Assembly: GCF_004010325.2 (NCBI RefSeq)
Contig: NZ_SADR02000022.1
Location: forward strand, 62,001 to 126,000
Source of the DNA: Mesorhizobium sp. M00.F.Ca.ET.216.01.1.1
GTDB taxonomy: Bacteria; Pseudomonadota; Alphaproteobacteria; Rhizobiales; Rhizobiaceae
Reading direction: 5' to 3'
Length of the DNA stretch: 64,000 nucleotides
This document shows positions 1 to 9,452 of the stretch, in pieces (positions within the stretch are counted from its first letter, which is position 1; every line of letters begins with the position of its first letter). Below the pieces are notes generated by a model, which had not been told where the DNA came from, made no database searches, and worked only from the letters and a program-made list of their open reading frames with translations. Both the position numbers and the translations under genes were made by a program.

Positions 1-46
1 ATGCGGCAAAATCGCAACAGGGCGCTGTTCAAAAGGAAAAAGGCAA

Positions 47-520
47 ATGACTTGGCACAAGACCAAAGCGATGGTTCATCCAGCTGTTTCAGCTCGAGGC
101 TTCTGGGTGATGGGCGACCAGGTGACCGTGCGGGCGAAGCTCGTTGGGACGGCACTCAATGTGATCGACGTCACGGTCCCTCCTGGAAGCGGCACGCCGC
201 CCCACACGCATTCTTCCGCGGAAATTTTCCGCATTCTTGAAGGCACTCTGACGATATGGACAATGATCGATGGTGTCGCGCGCGAATATGAGGCGGAACC
301 CGGTGATGTCGTTACCATTCCGGGTGACGCGCCCCATGGCTATCGCAATGCTGGTTCCGTATCCGCTACATTTATGGCGATCGTTGACGACGACATGATC
401 GCCTTCTTCGAGGAGGCTGCATCCAAGGATGCGCCGTCCGGCCCGCCGACGGCAGAGATGGTTAGCCGCGTGATCGAGCTTACCGGGCGCCATGGGATCC
501 AAATCTTGCAGGCGGCTTGA
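47..520 (+). CDS. Cupin domain protein
   Basis: A 157-residue single-domain cupin. Both conserved motifs are visible: His53, His55 and Glu59 in the first, and a G-x5-PxG-x2-H pattern ending at His97 in the second, so a metal-binding beta-barrel is expected. The substrate cannot be told from the sequence; cupins range from dioxygenases and isomerases to sugar-binding domains. The ATG at 47 is preceded by a purine-rich AAAAGG stretch at 31-43. It converges on the RND efflux operon and has no obvious functional link to it. The 213 bases after its stop hold no supported gene. Confidence 0.85.
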   Translation: MTWHKTKAMVHPAVSARGFWVMGDQVTVRAKLVGTALNVIDVTVPPGSGTPPHTHSSAEIFRILEGTLTIWTMIDGVAREYEAEPGDVVTIPGDAPHGYRNAGSVSATFMAIVDDDMIAFFEEAASKDAPSGPPTAEMVSRVIELTGRHGIQILQAA

Positions 521-733
521 CTGGGAAACCGCCGCGCCAAAGTCAGGATTTGACCTGAAGAACGGTACGCTAACCCACCGAAATGCAGCCGCCCATCCCA
601 AGTCACATTCGAGATGTACGGCTGCCACCGATGAAGAAGCGATGGCCGCGCAAGTCGCCATTGGTCCGATGACCCTGCGCGCCGTACTCTGCGGCGCGCT
701 TGTTGTTGCTATGGCGCTCTACGCGCTGACTAG

Positions 734-1888
734 TCAGCTCTCCGGCTTCTGCGGCAGCGGCGACACCGGCGCGCCGGGGCCGATCTTCTGCAGATTGCCT
801 GTGATCACCTGGTCGCCCTCGGACACGCCCTTCAGGATGGTCACCAGATCGCCATTGGTCGGGCCGAGCGAAACGATACGCTGGTCGACCGTGTTGTCCT
901 TGCCGACGACATAGAGGTATTTGCCGAGCTGGCTCGAGCCCAGCGCCGTCTGCGGCACCATCAGCGCATCGGGCTGCTGCTTGATGTGCAGCCTGACACG
1001 AACATATTGGCCGGGAAGCAGCGTGAACTTGCCGTTGCCGATCGTCGCCCGTGCCGTGATGGTGCCAGTCGAGTGATCGATCGTGTTGTCGATGAAGGTC
1101 AGCTCGCCCTTCTGGCGCGGTTCCGTCTCGCCGGGAAGCAGCACATCGACGGCGATCGGCCCTGCTGCCTTGGCCTCCTCGATCTCGGCCAGGTCGGTTT
1201 CGCTCGGATTGAAGTTGACATAGATCGGATCGAGCTGCACCAACGTGTTGAGCGTCGTGCCGCCGACGTTGACCAGCGTGCCGACAGAGGCCTGGTTGCG
1301 TCCGAGGCGGCCTGCGAACGGGGCGCGGATTTCGGCATAGCTGAGATTGAGCTCGGCCGTCCGCACGGCGGCCTTGTTCACGGCGAGCGAAGCTTCGGCC
1401 TCGCGAAGCGTGCTGGTGCGCTGGTCGAACACATCCTTGGCGATATAGCCGCTCTTGGCGAGTTCGGTACCGCGGCCAAGATTGGAACGCGCATAGTCGA
1501 GCGTTGCCTCGTCGCGCTGCACCTGGGCTTTCGCCTGGTCGAGCGCAGCCTGGAAATCCTGGGGGGAGATCTTGTAGAGAAGATCGCCTTTCTGGACATC
1601 GGCGCCGTCGGTCGCGCTCTGCTCCTGCAGGTAACCTGGCACGCGCGCCTGCAGCGTGATGCTGCGGATCGGCTCCACCCGGGCGGCGTATTCGAGATAG
1701 ATCGGGATCGTCTTCTTGACGACGCCCACAACCGGCACCGGCATGACGAACGCCGCCGGCTTGGGCGTCGCCGCCCCGGCTGTGCCGGCATTGAGGCCGA
1801 GATTGCCCATATCGAGGAAGTGGACGCTCGCCACCGATATCGCCCCCAAGGCGATAGCCACTCCCAATGCGACTTTCCATTTACGCAT
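734..1888 (-). CDS. RND efflux periplasmic adaptor (membrane fusion protein)
   Basis: A 384-residue HlyD/AcrA-type adaptor that links an inner-membrane RND pump to an outer-membrane channel. An N-terminal hydrophobic segment (about residues 6-24) anchors or exports it. A lipoyl/barrel-sandwich half is split by a predicted coiled-coil hairpin in the first 200 residues, and beta-barrel and membrane-proximal domains follow. The ATG at 1888 was chosen because GGAG lies about 10 bases upstream; the longer reading frame to 1978 would run back into the pump gene. It starts 16 bases after the pump stop codon, so the two are surely cotranscribed. The pump-first, adaptor-second order is the reverse of acrAB-type operons. 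No outer-membrane factor gene is present. Confidence 0.93.
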   Translation of the reverse strand: MRKWKVALGVAIALGAISVASVHFLDMGNLGLNAGTAGAATPKPAAFVMPVPVVGVVKKTIPIYLEYAARVEPIRSITLQARVPGYLQEQSATDGADVQKGDLLYKISPQDFQAALDQAKAQVQRDEATLDYARSNLGRGTELAKSGYIAKDVFDQRTSTLREAEASLAVNKAAVRTAELNLSYAEIRAPFAGRLGRNQASVGTLVNVGGTTLNTLVQLDPIYVNFNPSETDLAEIEEAKAAGPIAVDVLLPGETEPRQKGELTFIDNTIDHSTGTITARATIGNGKFTLLPGQYVRVRLHIKQQPDALMVPQTALGSSQLGKYLYVVGKDNTVDQRIVSLGPTNGDLVTILKGVSEGDQVITGNLQKIGPGAPVSPLPQKPES

Positions 1889-1904
1889 GATCAATTCTCC
1901 AGTC

Positions 1905-4900
1905 CTATTCAGCCGCTTCGGCCAATGGCGCGAAAACGGGTTCGGCAGTTGGTTCGGTCGGTTCGGAAACAGGTTCATCCTCGATGCGGCGCTCGCGGAA
2001 CTTCTCGATCACCGCATAGAAGACAGGCACAAACACCAGCGACAGGACGGTCGCCGCAACCATGCCGCCAAAGACGGTGGTGCCGATCGATTGGCGGCTC
2101 GCAGCACCTGCACCTGTGGCGTACATCAGCGGCAGCACGCCGAGGATGAAGGCGAAGGCGGTCATCAGGATCGGCCGCAGCCGCAGACGTGCCGCCTCCA
2201 TCGCCGCGTCGACGATGCTGAGGCCTTCCTCGCGCCGGCGCCGGGCAAATTCGACGATCAGGATGGCGTTCTTCGCCGCCAGTCCGATCAGCATGACAAA
2301 GCCGATCTGCGAATAGACGTCGATCTGCATGCCGCGCAGGAACAGCACGACAAATGCGCCGAACAAAGCGAGCGGCACAGCCAGCAGCACCATGAACGGC
2401 ATCGCCCAGCTCTCATATTGCGCCGCCAGGATCAGGAAGACGAAAACCATGGCGAGCCCGAAAACGATGGACGCGATCGATCCGGCCTTGAGCTCCTGAT
2501 AGGTGATGCCGGTCCATTCAAAACCGAAATCCCTCGGCAAGGCCGCGTTGGCGGCACGCTCCATCGCTGCCACCGCCTGGCCTGAGGAAAATCCTGGCGC
2601 CGCACCGCCATTGATCTTCGCCGACGCATTGTTGTTGTAATGCGGGACGGTTTCGGGGCCGACGATCGGCACCAGCCTGCCCAGCGTGCTCAACGGCACC
2701 ATGCCGCCGGAGGCATTGCGCACGTAAAGCCGCGAAATGTCGGCCGCTCCGGCGCGCGCATCCTTGTCCGCCTGGATCGTCACCCGGAAGGTGCGACCGA
2801 ACAGGTTGAAGTCGTTCACATAGAGCGAGCCGAGATAGATCTGCAGCGTGTTGAACACATCCGGCAGGTTGAGGCCGAGCAGCTTCGCCTTGTTGCGGTC
2901 GAGATCGTAGTTGAACTGCGGCGTCGAGGTCGAGAACGACGAGAACAATTGCTGCGGGTTGAGTTCGGGCTGCTTGCGCGCCTCGGCGATCACCGCTTGC
3001 GTCGCATCGTTGAGCGCCGCGGCGCCGCGGCCGGTCAAATCCTCGACCTGGAATTCGAAGCCGCCCGTCGTGCCGATGCCCGGAATTGAAGGCGGATCGA
3101 AGCTGAGCGCGACAGCATCCGGAATTTGCAGCAGCTTCGAGCGCACGTCGGCGACGAGCTTCGAGGCGCTTTGATCGGGCCCGCGTTCATCCCACGGCTT
3201 CAGGATGGCGAATTCAACCGCCGAGTTCGACTGGGCGGCACTGGTGAGGAAGTTCAAGCCGCTGATCGAGCCGACGATATCGACGCCGGGCGTACTCTGC
3301 AGGATGTCGCGCGCCTTCCGCGCCACCGCGTCGGTGCGTTCCAGCGACGCGCCATCGGGCAACTGGATGACGACGAAGAAATAGCCCTGGTCCTCGACCG
3401 GAAGGAAGGTCGAGGGCAGCCGCTGCCAGACGAAATAGGTGGCGACCAGCCCGGCCGCGAACAGCCCGAGCATGATCCAGCGCAAGCGGATGAGGATGCG
3501 CACGCCATGGGCATAGGCGTGCGACAGCCGTTCGAAGCCCGTATTGAACCAACGGAACAAAAAGAACTGCGTTTCCGGGCGGTGGCGCAGGAAGGCAGCG
3601 CTGAGCGCTGGGCTGAGCGTCAGCGAGTTGAAGGCCGAGATGCCGACCGAGATCGCCACCGTCAGAGCAAATTGGTTGTAGAGCCGCCCGGAAACGCCGG
3701 GGATGAAGGCAACCGGTACGAACACGGCCATCAGCACGGCGGTAGTGGCGATGATCGGGCCCGTCACCTCGGCCATGGCGGCGCGGGTGGCGGCCAGCGG
3801 ACGAAGGCCGGCCTCCAACTGACGCTCGACATTCTCGACCACGACGATCGCGTCGTCGACGACGAGGCCGATCGCCAGCACCATGCCAAGCAGGCTGAGC
3901 ATGTTCAAGGAGAAGCCGAGCATGTACATGACGACAAGCGTCGCCACCAGCGACACCGGAATGGCAATGGTCGGAATGATCGTGGTGCGCCAGCTTTGCA
4001 GGAAGATGAACACGACGGCGACGACCAGGACCAGTGCCTCGCCGAGCGTGATCAGCACATCATGCATCGAGGCCGAGACGAAGCGCGTCGTATCGTAATG
4101 CATGGCGTAGCTGACGCCCTTTGGGAAGCGGGCAGACAGTTCCTGCATCTTGTCCTTGACGCGTTGCTGCAGATCGAGCGCGTTGGAACCCGGCATCTGG
4201 TAGACCGCAAGCACCACCGTCGGATCCTTGCCGAAGAAGGCCGAAGACGAATATTGCAGCGCGCCTAGTTCGATGCGGGCAACGTCGCGCAGCCGCACCA
4301 GCGAACCGCTGGCGGAGTTGGCGCGCACGACGATGTCGCCGAACTCCTTGGGATCGCTTAGCCTGCCGACCGCATTGACCTGCATCTCGAAGGCGGTGCC
4401 GGCGGGAGCCGGCGACTGGCCGATCTTGCCGGCCGCCACCTGGACGTTCTGTTCGGCGATCGCGTTCTGGACATCGACCGCGGTAATGCCGAGATTGGCG
4501 AGCTTGTCGGGGTCGAGCCACACGCGCATCGAATAGCGGCGCTCGCCGAAGATCTGCACGTCGCCGACGCCGGGCAGGCGCTTCAACGGATCGACCACCT
4601 GAAGATAGGCGAGATTGCTGAGCGCGACCGGATCGACGGAGCCGTCCGGCGAGGTGAGGTTGACGATCAGGACGAAGTTCGGGTTCTGTTTCTTGATCGT
4701 CACGCCGCCCTGGTTGACGATCGCCGGCAGCGACGACGCCGCCTGCGACACCCGGTTCTGGACGTCGACGGCGGCAGTGCTCAGGGGATAGCCGACCTCG
4801 AAGGTGACGGTGATCGTCGATGAGCCGTCATTGGAGCTCGATGACGACATGTAGGTCATGCCCTGGACGCCGTTGATCTGCTGTTCGAGCGGCGTCGTCA

Positions 4901-5090
4901 CGGTGTCGGCGACCACCTGCGCGCTGGCGCCGGGATAATTGGCGCTGACCACGACCTGAGGCGGCGTGATGTCGGGGAACTGCGAGACGGGCAGCAGGAA
5001 ATAACAAATCGTCCCGGCGAGCACCATGATGATGGCGATCGCCGATGCGAAGATCGGACGGTGGATGAAAAAGTTCACCATGAAACGCAC
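1905..5090 (-). CDS. RND multidrug efflux pump, inner-membrane subunit (AcrB/HAE1 family)
   Basis: A 1061-residue proton-driven resistance-nodulation-division transporter, the usual length for AcrB-like pumps. It starts with the conserved N-terminal helix (FFIHRPIFA), has two periplasmic porter halves and twelve predicted transmembrane helices. The TM4 proton-relay pair sits in GLVVDDAIVVVEN and the TM10 lysine region in GLAAKNAILIVEFA. It probably exports drugs or amphipathic plant compounds together with the adaptor downstream. The gene overlaps the end of the upstream 86-residue ORF by 16 bases, which suggests translational coupling. The start at 5090 could instead be the internal Met four codons in. 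The TetR gene on the other side of the promoter is the likely repressor. Confidence 0.96.
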   Translation of the reverse strand: MRFMVNFFIHRPIFASAIAIIMVLAGTICYFLLPVSQFPDITPPQVVVSANYPGASAQVVADTVTTPLEQQINGVQGMTYMSSSSSNDGSSTITVTFEVGYPLSTAAVDVQNRVSQAASSLPAIVNQGGVTIKKQNPNFVLIVNLTSPDGSVDPVALSNLAYLQVVDPLKRLPGVGDVQIFGERRYSMRVWLDPDKLANLGITAVDVQNAIAEQNVQVAAGKIGQSPAPAGTAFEMQVNAVGRLSDPKEFGDIVVRANSASGSLVRLRDVARIELGALQYSSSAFFGKDPTVVLAVYQMPGSNALDLQQRVKDKMQELSARFPKGVSYAMHYDTTRFVSASMHDVLITLGEALVLVVAVVFIFLQSWRTTIIPTIAIPVSLVATLVVMYMLGFSLNMLSLLGMVLAIGLVVDDAIVVVENVERQLEAGLRPLAATRAAMAEVTGPIIATTAVLMAVFVPVAFIPGVSGRLYNQFALTVAISVGISAFNSLTLSPALSAAFLRHRPETQFFLFRWFNTGFERLSHAYAHGVRILIRLRWIMLGLFAAGLVATYFVWQRLPSTFLPVEDQGYFFVVIQLPDGASLERTDAVARKARDILQSTPGVDIVGSISGLNFLTSAAQSNSAVEFAILKPWDERGPDQSASKLVADVRSKLLQIPDAVALSFDPPSIPGIGTTGGFEFQVEDLTGRGAAALNDATQAVIAEARKQPELNPQQLFSSFSTSTPQFNYDLDRNKAKLLGLNLPDVFNTLQIYLGSLYVNDFNLFGRTFRVTIQADKDARAGAADISRLYVRNASGGMVPLSTLGRLVPIVGPETVPHYNNNASAKINGGAAPGFSSGQAVAAMERAANAALPRDFGFEWTGITYQELKAGSIASIVFGLAMVFVFLILAAQYESWAMPFMVLLAVPLALFGAFVVLFLRGMQIDVYSQIGFVMLIGLAAKNAILIVEFARRRREEGLSIVDAAMEAARLRLRPILMTAFAFILGVLPLMYATGAGAASRQSIGTTVFGGMVAATVLSLVFVPVFYAVIEKFRERRIEDEPVSEPTEPTAEPVFAPLAEAAE

Positions 5091-5335
5091 GCCTCGCTGA
5101 ATGCCTTTGCGTTACCAAATCCCTTGGCAGCTCTGGAGAGCCGCTGCCTACGCGCCGAACCGGAGTCCTCCAGGAAATGCGACGACTGCGCCTTGCGCCG
5201 CTCGCCCTGCGCAGCCACGAGGGAACGCAGCATCGCTTCGAATGCGCGCGGGTCGACACGGTCCGCCTTCATCAGCATCCGGATCATCGGATCCTGCACG
5301 GCTTCATCGATCGTCAGATCATTGCGCTGCGACAT
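5075..5335 (-). CDS. Small hypothetical protein leading the efflux operon
   Basis: An 86-residue protein of unknown function, first in the RND operon. The start is supported by AAGGAG nine bases upstream of the ATG. The N-terminal half (IDEAVQDPMIRMLMKADRVD) looks conserved in style, with an acidic/hydrophobic pattern; the C-terminal half is basic and low in complexity. There is no signal peptide or membrane segment. It overlaps the pump start by 16 bases, so ribosomes finishing it can re-initiate on the pump gene. It may be a regulatory or coupling leader rather than a pump component; no family was recognised with certainty. Confidence 0.65.
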   Translation of the reverse strand: MSQRNDLTIDEAVQDPMIRMLMKADRVDPRAFEAMLRSLVAAQGERRKAQSSHFLEDSGSARRQRLSRAAKGFGNAKAFSEACVSW

Positions 5336-5488
5336 CGTAGCGGCTCCTTGCTGGCGATTCGCATCGGATGATCGCGAACCGCTTTGTCGTTCTCACCGGC
5401 CGAAGCCGCATGATTTTCAGTTTTTTGTCCCCATTCCGCCCCGGCGGGTCGAACGGCGATCCTGTCATTGACGCCGGGCAATAGAGGT

Positions 5489-5529
5489 GTTACCAGTAAG
5501 TAACATTCATAACGTTACAGACCGGTAAC
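5489..5529. promoter_or_regulatory. Tandem palindromic operator of the TetR/efflux divergent promoter
   Basis: Two 16-bp sites of the form GTTAC-N6-GTAAC lie at 5489-5504 and 5514-5529, centre to centre 25 bp. They sit inside a longer dyad (GGTGTTACC at 5486-5494 against GGTAACACC at 5524-5532) that shares one centre at 5509. The spot, between divergently transcribed tetR and efflux genes, and the dyad shape fit TetR-family operators. Binding by the neighbouring TetR protein is inferred. Confidence 0.75.
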
Positions 5530-5591
5530 ACCCCAGTCAAGAGGTGTGCCGAGGGAAATTTTCAGGAAACAGGAAACGCAAGGAGGTTTTG

Positions 5592-6173
5592 ATGGAAGAC
5601 GGCACTGTGGAACGTGTTCGCCCCCGGGATCGCATCCTGGAGACGGCACGGGACATGTTTCACAAGCATGGCATTCGGGGCGTCGGCATTGACGCGATCA
5701 CCGAGGCGGCCGGCACCAACAAGATGACCCTCTACCGTCACTTCGAGTCCAAGGACGACCTGATCATCGAGTGCCTGCGAGCGACCGCATGCAGCGCCAA
5801 TGCGATGTGGGAAAAGTTCGAGACCGAGCACCCGGGCGACAAGCTGGCGCAATTGCATGCCTGGGTTCGGATGGCGGCAGATTGCCTGATGTCCGACAGT
5901 CGTGGTTGCGACATGGCGAATGCCGCCATCGAGCTGAGCGAAAGCGATCATCCGGCAAGGCGCGTGATCAAGGAACTCAAGCAGGCCCAGCGCGATCGTC
6001 TGGTGGCCCTGTGCCGGGATGCCGGCGTCGGGCAGGCCGAGCTTCTCGCCGACACATTGTCGCTGTTGCTCGAGGGTGCCCGCGTCAGCCTGCAAAGCGT
6101 CGGCGCCGAGGGCCCCAGCGCGCAGTTCGTGCGCATGGCGGAAGGCCTGATCGCATCGTTCAAGGCGCGATAG
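5592..6173 (+). CDS. TetR/AcrR family transcriptional regulator
   Basis: A 193-residue repressor with the N-terminal TetR helix-turn-helix: RDRILETARDMF starts helix 1 and the recognition end is MTLYRHFESKDDLI at about residues 45-58. The ligand-binding C-terminal half is divergent, as usual. The ATG at 5592 is chosen because a perfect AGGAGG lies at 5581-5586. It is divergent from the RND operon, with a double palindrome between them, so it most likely represses both itself and the pump until a pump substrate binds. The sequence ends close to the downstream small RNA, which runs on the opposite strand. Confidence 0.92.
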   Translation: MEDGTVERVRPRDRILETARDMFHKHGIRGVGIDAITEAAGTNKMTLYRHFESKDDLIIECLRATACSANAMWEKFETEHPGDKLAQLHAWVRMAADCLMSDSRGCDMANAAIELSESDHPARRVIKELKQAQRDRLVALCRDAGVGQAELLADTLSLLLEGARVSLQSVGAEGPSAQFVRMAEGLIASFKAR

Positions 6174-6221
6174 CAAAAACAGCCTGCTCGCACACGCTCC
6201 GCAGATCCATGAGCCGGAAAT

Positions 6222-6259
6222 AAAAAAAGCCCGCTGCCGGGAGGAGGTGGCAGCGGGCT
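6222..6259 (-). terminator. Intrinsic terminator of the small RNA
   Basis: A GC-rich 10-bp stem (6229-6238 with 6249-6258, extended by A6228-T6259) is followed on the minus strand by seven T residues (6222-6228). It would also stop readthrough from the lacI gene. Its 10-nt loop is the third ACCTCCTCCC motif. Confidence 0.85.
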
Positions 6260-6336
6260 CGATTTCGAATACGGCGCGGGAGGAGGTGCACCGCACTCAG
6301 CGTCGGCATCGCATCTGGGAGGAGTAGATGGCCGAC
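6222..6336 (-). ncRNA. ar14: Alpha-r14 / 'cuckoo' (CcsR-like) small RNA with three anti-Shine-Dalgarno loops
   Basis: Read on the minus strand, about 115 nt folds into three consecutive hairpins. The first has stem CATCT/AGATG, enclosed by GTCGGC/GCCGAC, and loop ACTCCTCCC. The second has an 8-bp stem TGCGGTGC/GCGCCGTA and loop ACCTCCTCCC. The third has a 10-bp stem GCCCGCTGCC/GGCAGCGGGC, the same loop, and a T run after it, so it doubles as the terminator. This three-hairpin CCUCCUCCC architecture and length match the alpha-r14 family of Rhizobiales and the related CcsR RNAs of Rhodobacter, known for loops complementary to ribosome-binding sites. The predicted start (6336) coincides with the first base of the outer stem. 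It lies between the 3' ends of tetR and lacI. Confidence 0.88.
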
Positions 6337-6342
6337 ACACAA

Positions 6343-6371
6343 TATATATGGGCTGCTTAATGATTCGGCAA
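6343..6371 (-). promoter_or_regulatory. Sigma-70-like promoter of the small RNA
   Basis: On the minus strand a TTGCCG -35 box (6366-6371) and a TATATA -10 box (6343-6348) are separated by 17 bp. This places transcription start at about 6336, exactly where the first small-RNA stem begins. Confidence 0.6.
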
Positions 6372-6447
6372 CCATAAAAGTTGCATAGCTGGTGTGCAGA
6401 TTTGCGGCTCGCCTCAAAATTTGCGATGTCGGTCCGGAAGCGCGGGT

Positions 6448-7482
6448 TCACTGCACCGGAACGTTTTCCTTGAAGATCAGGCGCGGCTCGATGAATTTCT
6501 TCGTCAAATAGGGCGCCGACGACGCGATCGAGCCAAGCAGGCGAATGACCGATTGCTCGGCGATCAGCCGCGCATTCTGGTCGATGACGACATCGGCGAG
6601 GTCGTCGACGAGGTAGCCGCGCGTTTCCTTTGTCAAATCATGGCAGATGAACACCGGCTTCTTTTGCGGCTTGGCTTCGAGCAGCGCTTTCGCCACGCCG
6701 GAGCGTCCAGCTCCCACGCAATAGATGCCGAGCAGCTCCGGCTCGTTGTGCAGCGCCTTCATCGTCGCGATGTAGCTGACTTCCGGCTCGTCGTTGATCT
6801 CGACGGCGCTGGTGACGGTGAGGTTGGGGAACTCCTCGCTGAGAACGGAGCGAAAGCCCATTTCGCGTTCCTCGTGCCCGCGATAGGAGCGCGAACCGAC
6901 CACCATAGCCAGATGGCCGGTGCGGCCGCCGAGGAAGCGTCCCATCAACAGTGCCGCGGTGCGGCCGGCTACGCGGTTGTCGATGCCGACATAGGCCGAG
7001 CGCGGTGCGGCCGGAACGTCCGACACCAGCGTGACGAGCCGCAGGCCGGCCTCGACGACCTCGCGCAGGATATTGCGCGTTCTCGGGTGATCTACGGCGA
7101 TGACGCCGACGCCGTTTGCCTTCAGCGAGAGATTTTCGACGGCCGCCTGCAATGCGTTCGGCGAGATGCCGGCAAGGTTGTGAATCCGGCACGAGGCGAC
7201 AAGCGGCAGGCGCGCCGCATAATCCTCGATGTGCCTGGCCAGGTCCATCATGAAGTCGTTGCTGCCGATCGGCAGGAAGAATTCGAGATGCGCCGGCCTC
7301 GATGGCAGCGCGACCTGGTCCAGGACCGGCAGATAGCCGAGCTGCTTGGCAGCCTCCATGACGCGCTGCCGGTTGGCGGCGCTGGCGCCGGGTCGGTTGT
7401 TCAACACCCGGTCGACGGTCGCGGTCGACAGCCCGCAGCTCTTGGCGATGTCCGCAACGGTAGCCTTCATTGTCACAGTCAT
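6448..7482 (-). CDS. LacI family transcriptional regulator of the sugar ABC importer
   Basis: A 344-residue LacI/GalR repressor. The N-terminal helix-turn-helix (TVADIAKSCGLSTATVDRVLN, about residues 8-28) ends in the hinge-helix region, and a periplasmic-binding-protein-like sugar-sensing domain follows. It lies just downstream of the ABC ATPase gene and in the same direction, which makes it the likely local regulator responding to the imported sugar or a breakdown product. An alternative start four codons downstream (Met5) is possible. The sugar is not deducible from sequence; RbsR- or FrcR-like regulators of sugar ABC systems have the same layout. Confidence 0.92.
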   Translation of the reverse strand: MTVTMKATVADIAKSCGLSTATVDRVLNNRPGASAANRQRVMEAAKQLGYLPVLDQVALPSRPAHLEFFLPIGSNDFMMDLARHIEDYAARLPLVASCRIHNLAGISPNALQAAVENLSLKANGVGVIAVDHPRTRNILREVVEAGLRLVTLVSDVPAAPRSAYVGIDNRVAGRTAALLMGRFLGGRTGHLAMVVGSRSYRGHEEREMGFRSVLSEEFPNLTVTSAVEINDEPEVSYIATMKALHNEPELLGIYCVGAGRSGVAKALLEAKPQKKPVFICHDLTKETRGYLVDDLADVVIDQNARLIAEQSVIRLLGSIASSAPYLTKKFIEPRLIFKENVPVQ

Positions 7483-7586
7483 AGGAGCTGATGCGATCCT
7501 GTGCCAGAACTTGCCGCAGTCGATGATTGTCGCCCATCAGATGAGCGCCCGTCGGGTCGGCTCGACAATCAACCAACTGGGGCCGG

Positions 7587-8387
<801 letters not shown>

Positions 8388-8390
8388 GGT

Positions 8391-9380
8391 TCAAGTTCCT
8401 GCCTGATGCCGGCGTTCCAGCCATGAATGAAGCGCCATCATGCCGAGGATGATCGCGCCGATGAAGATGTTGTAGGCAAGACCAGGCACGCCGATCAGAA
8501 CGATGCCGTTGCGCATCACGCGCAGGATCAGGATGCCGAGCACGGTGCCGACGATGGTGCCGCGCCCGCCGGTCAGCGCCGTGCCGCCGATCACCACCAT
8601 GGCGATGACTTCGAGCTCGTAGCCGGTGCCGCTGTTGGGATTGGCCGCCAAGGTGCGCAGCGAGCTGATCACCCCGGCCAGCGAGGCCATGATCGACGAC
8701 AGGATGAACAGGCCGATCTTGACGCCGCTGACGTTGACGCCGCGCGCCCTTGCCGCGTTGGGGTTGCCACCAGCTGCCTGGATCCAGTTGCCGGTACGGC
8801 TCTGCGTCAGCACGTAGCCGAGCGCGATTGCCGCGGCGATGAACCAGAACAGCGACATATAGATGCGGAACGGGCCGATGAAGAAATCGCCGACCAACGC
8901 CTCGGCCAGCCAGCTGCCTTCGGCGCTCCAGGTCCGCTGCGGGAAGCCGCTGGTGACGAACAAAGCGGTGCCGCGCACCACCAGCAGCATGCCGAGCGTC
9001 ACCAGGAAGGACGGGATCTTGAGCTGGGTGACGAACCAGCCATTGACCAGCCCGATGAAGGCGGCGACCAGCAGTGCGATGACGAAGCCTGCCTCCAGCG
9101 AGGTGACGCCGCCGTTGAACAGGGTCCACATCAAGACCGGCGAGAAACCGAACAGCGAGCCGACCGAAAGGTCGAATTCGCCCGATGTCATCAACAGCGT
9201 CATCGCCAGCGCGATCAGGCCGAGCTCGACCGTGAAGGCCAGTATGTTGGAGATGTTCTGCGGCGACAGGAAATCGGGATTGATGCCCCAGAAGACGGCA
9301 AGCTCAATGACGAGCAGCACGAACGGCCCGAACTCCGGTCTCGCGATCAGGCGTTGGATGATGGGGGGACGATTTTCCAC
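8391..9380 (-). CDS. Sugar ABC transporter permease (RbsC/FrcC family)
   Basis: A 329-residue inner-membrane permease with eight to ten predicted transmembrane helices. It shows family signatures such as LALAM-like packing in helix 3, TSGEFDLSVGS, and the EAA-like loop AAGGNPNAARARGVNV. It would carry the sugar delivered by the upstream periplasmic protein and be driven by the downstream ATPase. It is separated from the binding-protein gene by 116 bases containing a stable hairpin, and nearly touches the ATPase gene. Confidence 0.94.
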   Translation of the reverse strand: MENRPPIIQRLIARPEFGPFVLLVIELAVFWGINPDFLSPQNISNILAFTVELGLIALAMTLLMTSGEFDLSVGSLFGFSPVLMWTLFNGGVTSLEAGFVIALLVAAFIGLVNGWFVTQLKIPSFLVTLGMLLVVRGTALFVTSGFPQRTWSAEGSWLAEALVGDFFIGPFRIYMSLFWFIAAAIALGYVLTQSRTGNWIQAAGGNPNAARARGVNVSGVKIGLFILSSIMASLAGVISSLRTLAANPNSGTGYELEVIAMVVIGGTALTGGRGTIVGTVLGILILRVMRNGIVLIGVPGLAYNIFIGAIILGMMALHSWLERRHQAGT

Positions 9381-9452
9381 ATTGAACCCGCGGCATGAAT
9401 GGAATTGGCTGAAACCTGCGCGGTATCAGGCAGGCTCGACGGACCGGAAAAG

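Noticed and set aside
492..914. Plus-strand ORF with a hydrophobic stretch (from an internal ATG at 642)
   Set aside because: Half of it is antisense to the adaptor gene and it has no ribosome-binding site or recognisable domain.
1716..2585. Long plus-strand ORFs opposite the RND genes, and similar long ORFs opposite other genes
   Set aside because: They are GC-bias shadows of well-supported minus-strand genes; their compositions are rich in Arg, His and Gln with no domain.
6328..6360. Ten-codon ORF on the plus strand after a GGGAGGAG sequence
   Set aside because: The GGGAGGAG is the complement of the small-RNA loop on the other strand, which explains the pattern without a leader peptide.
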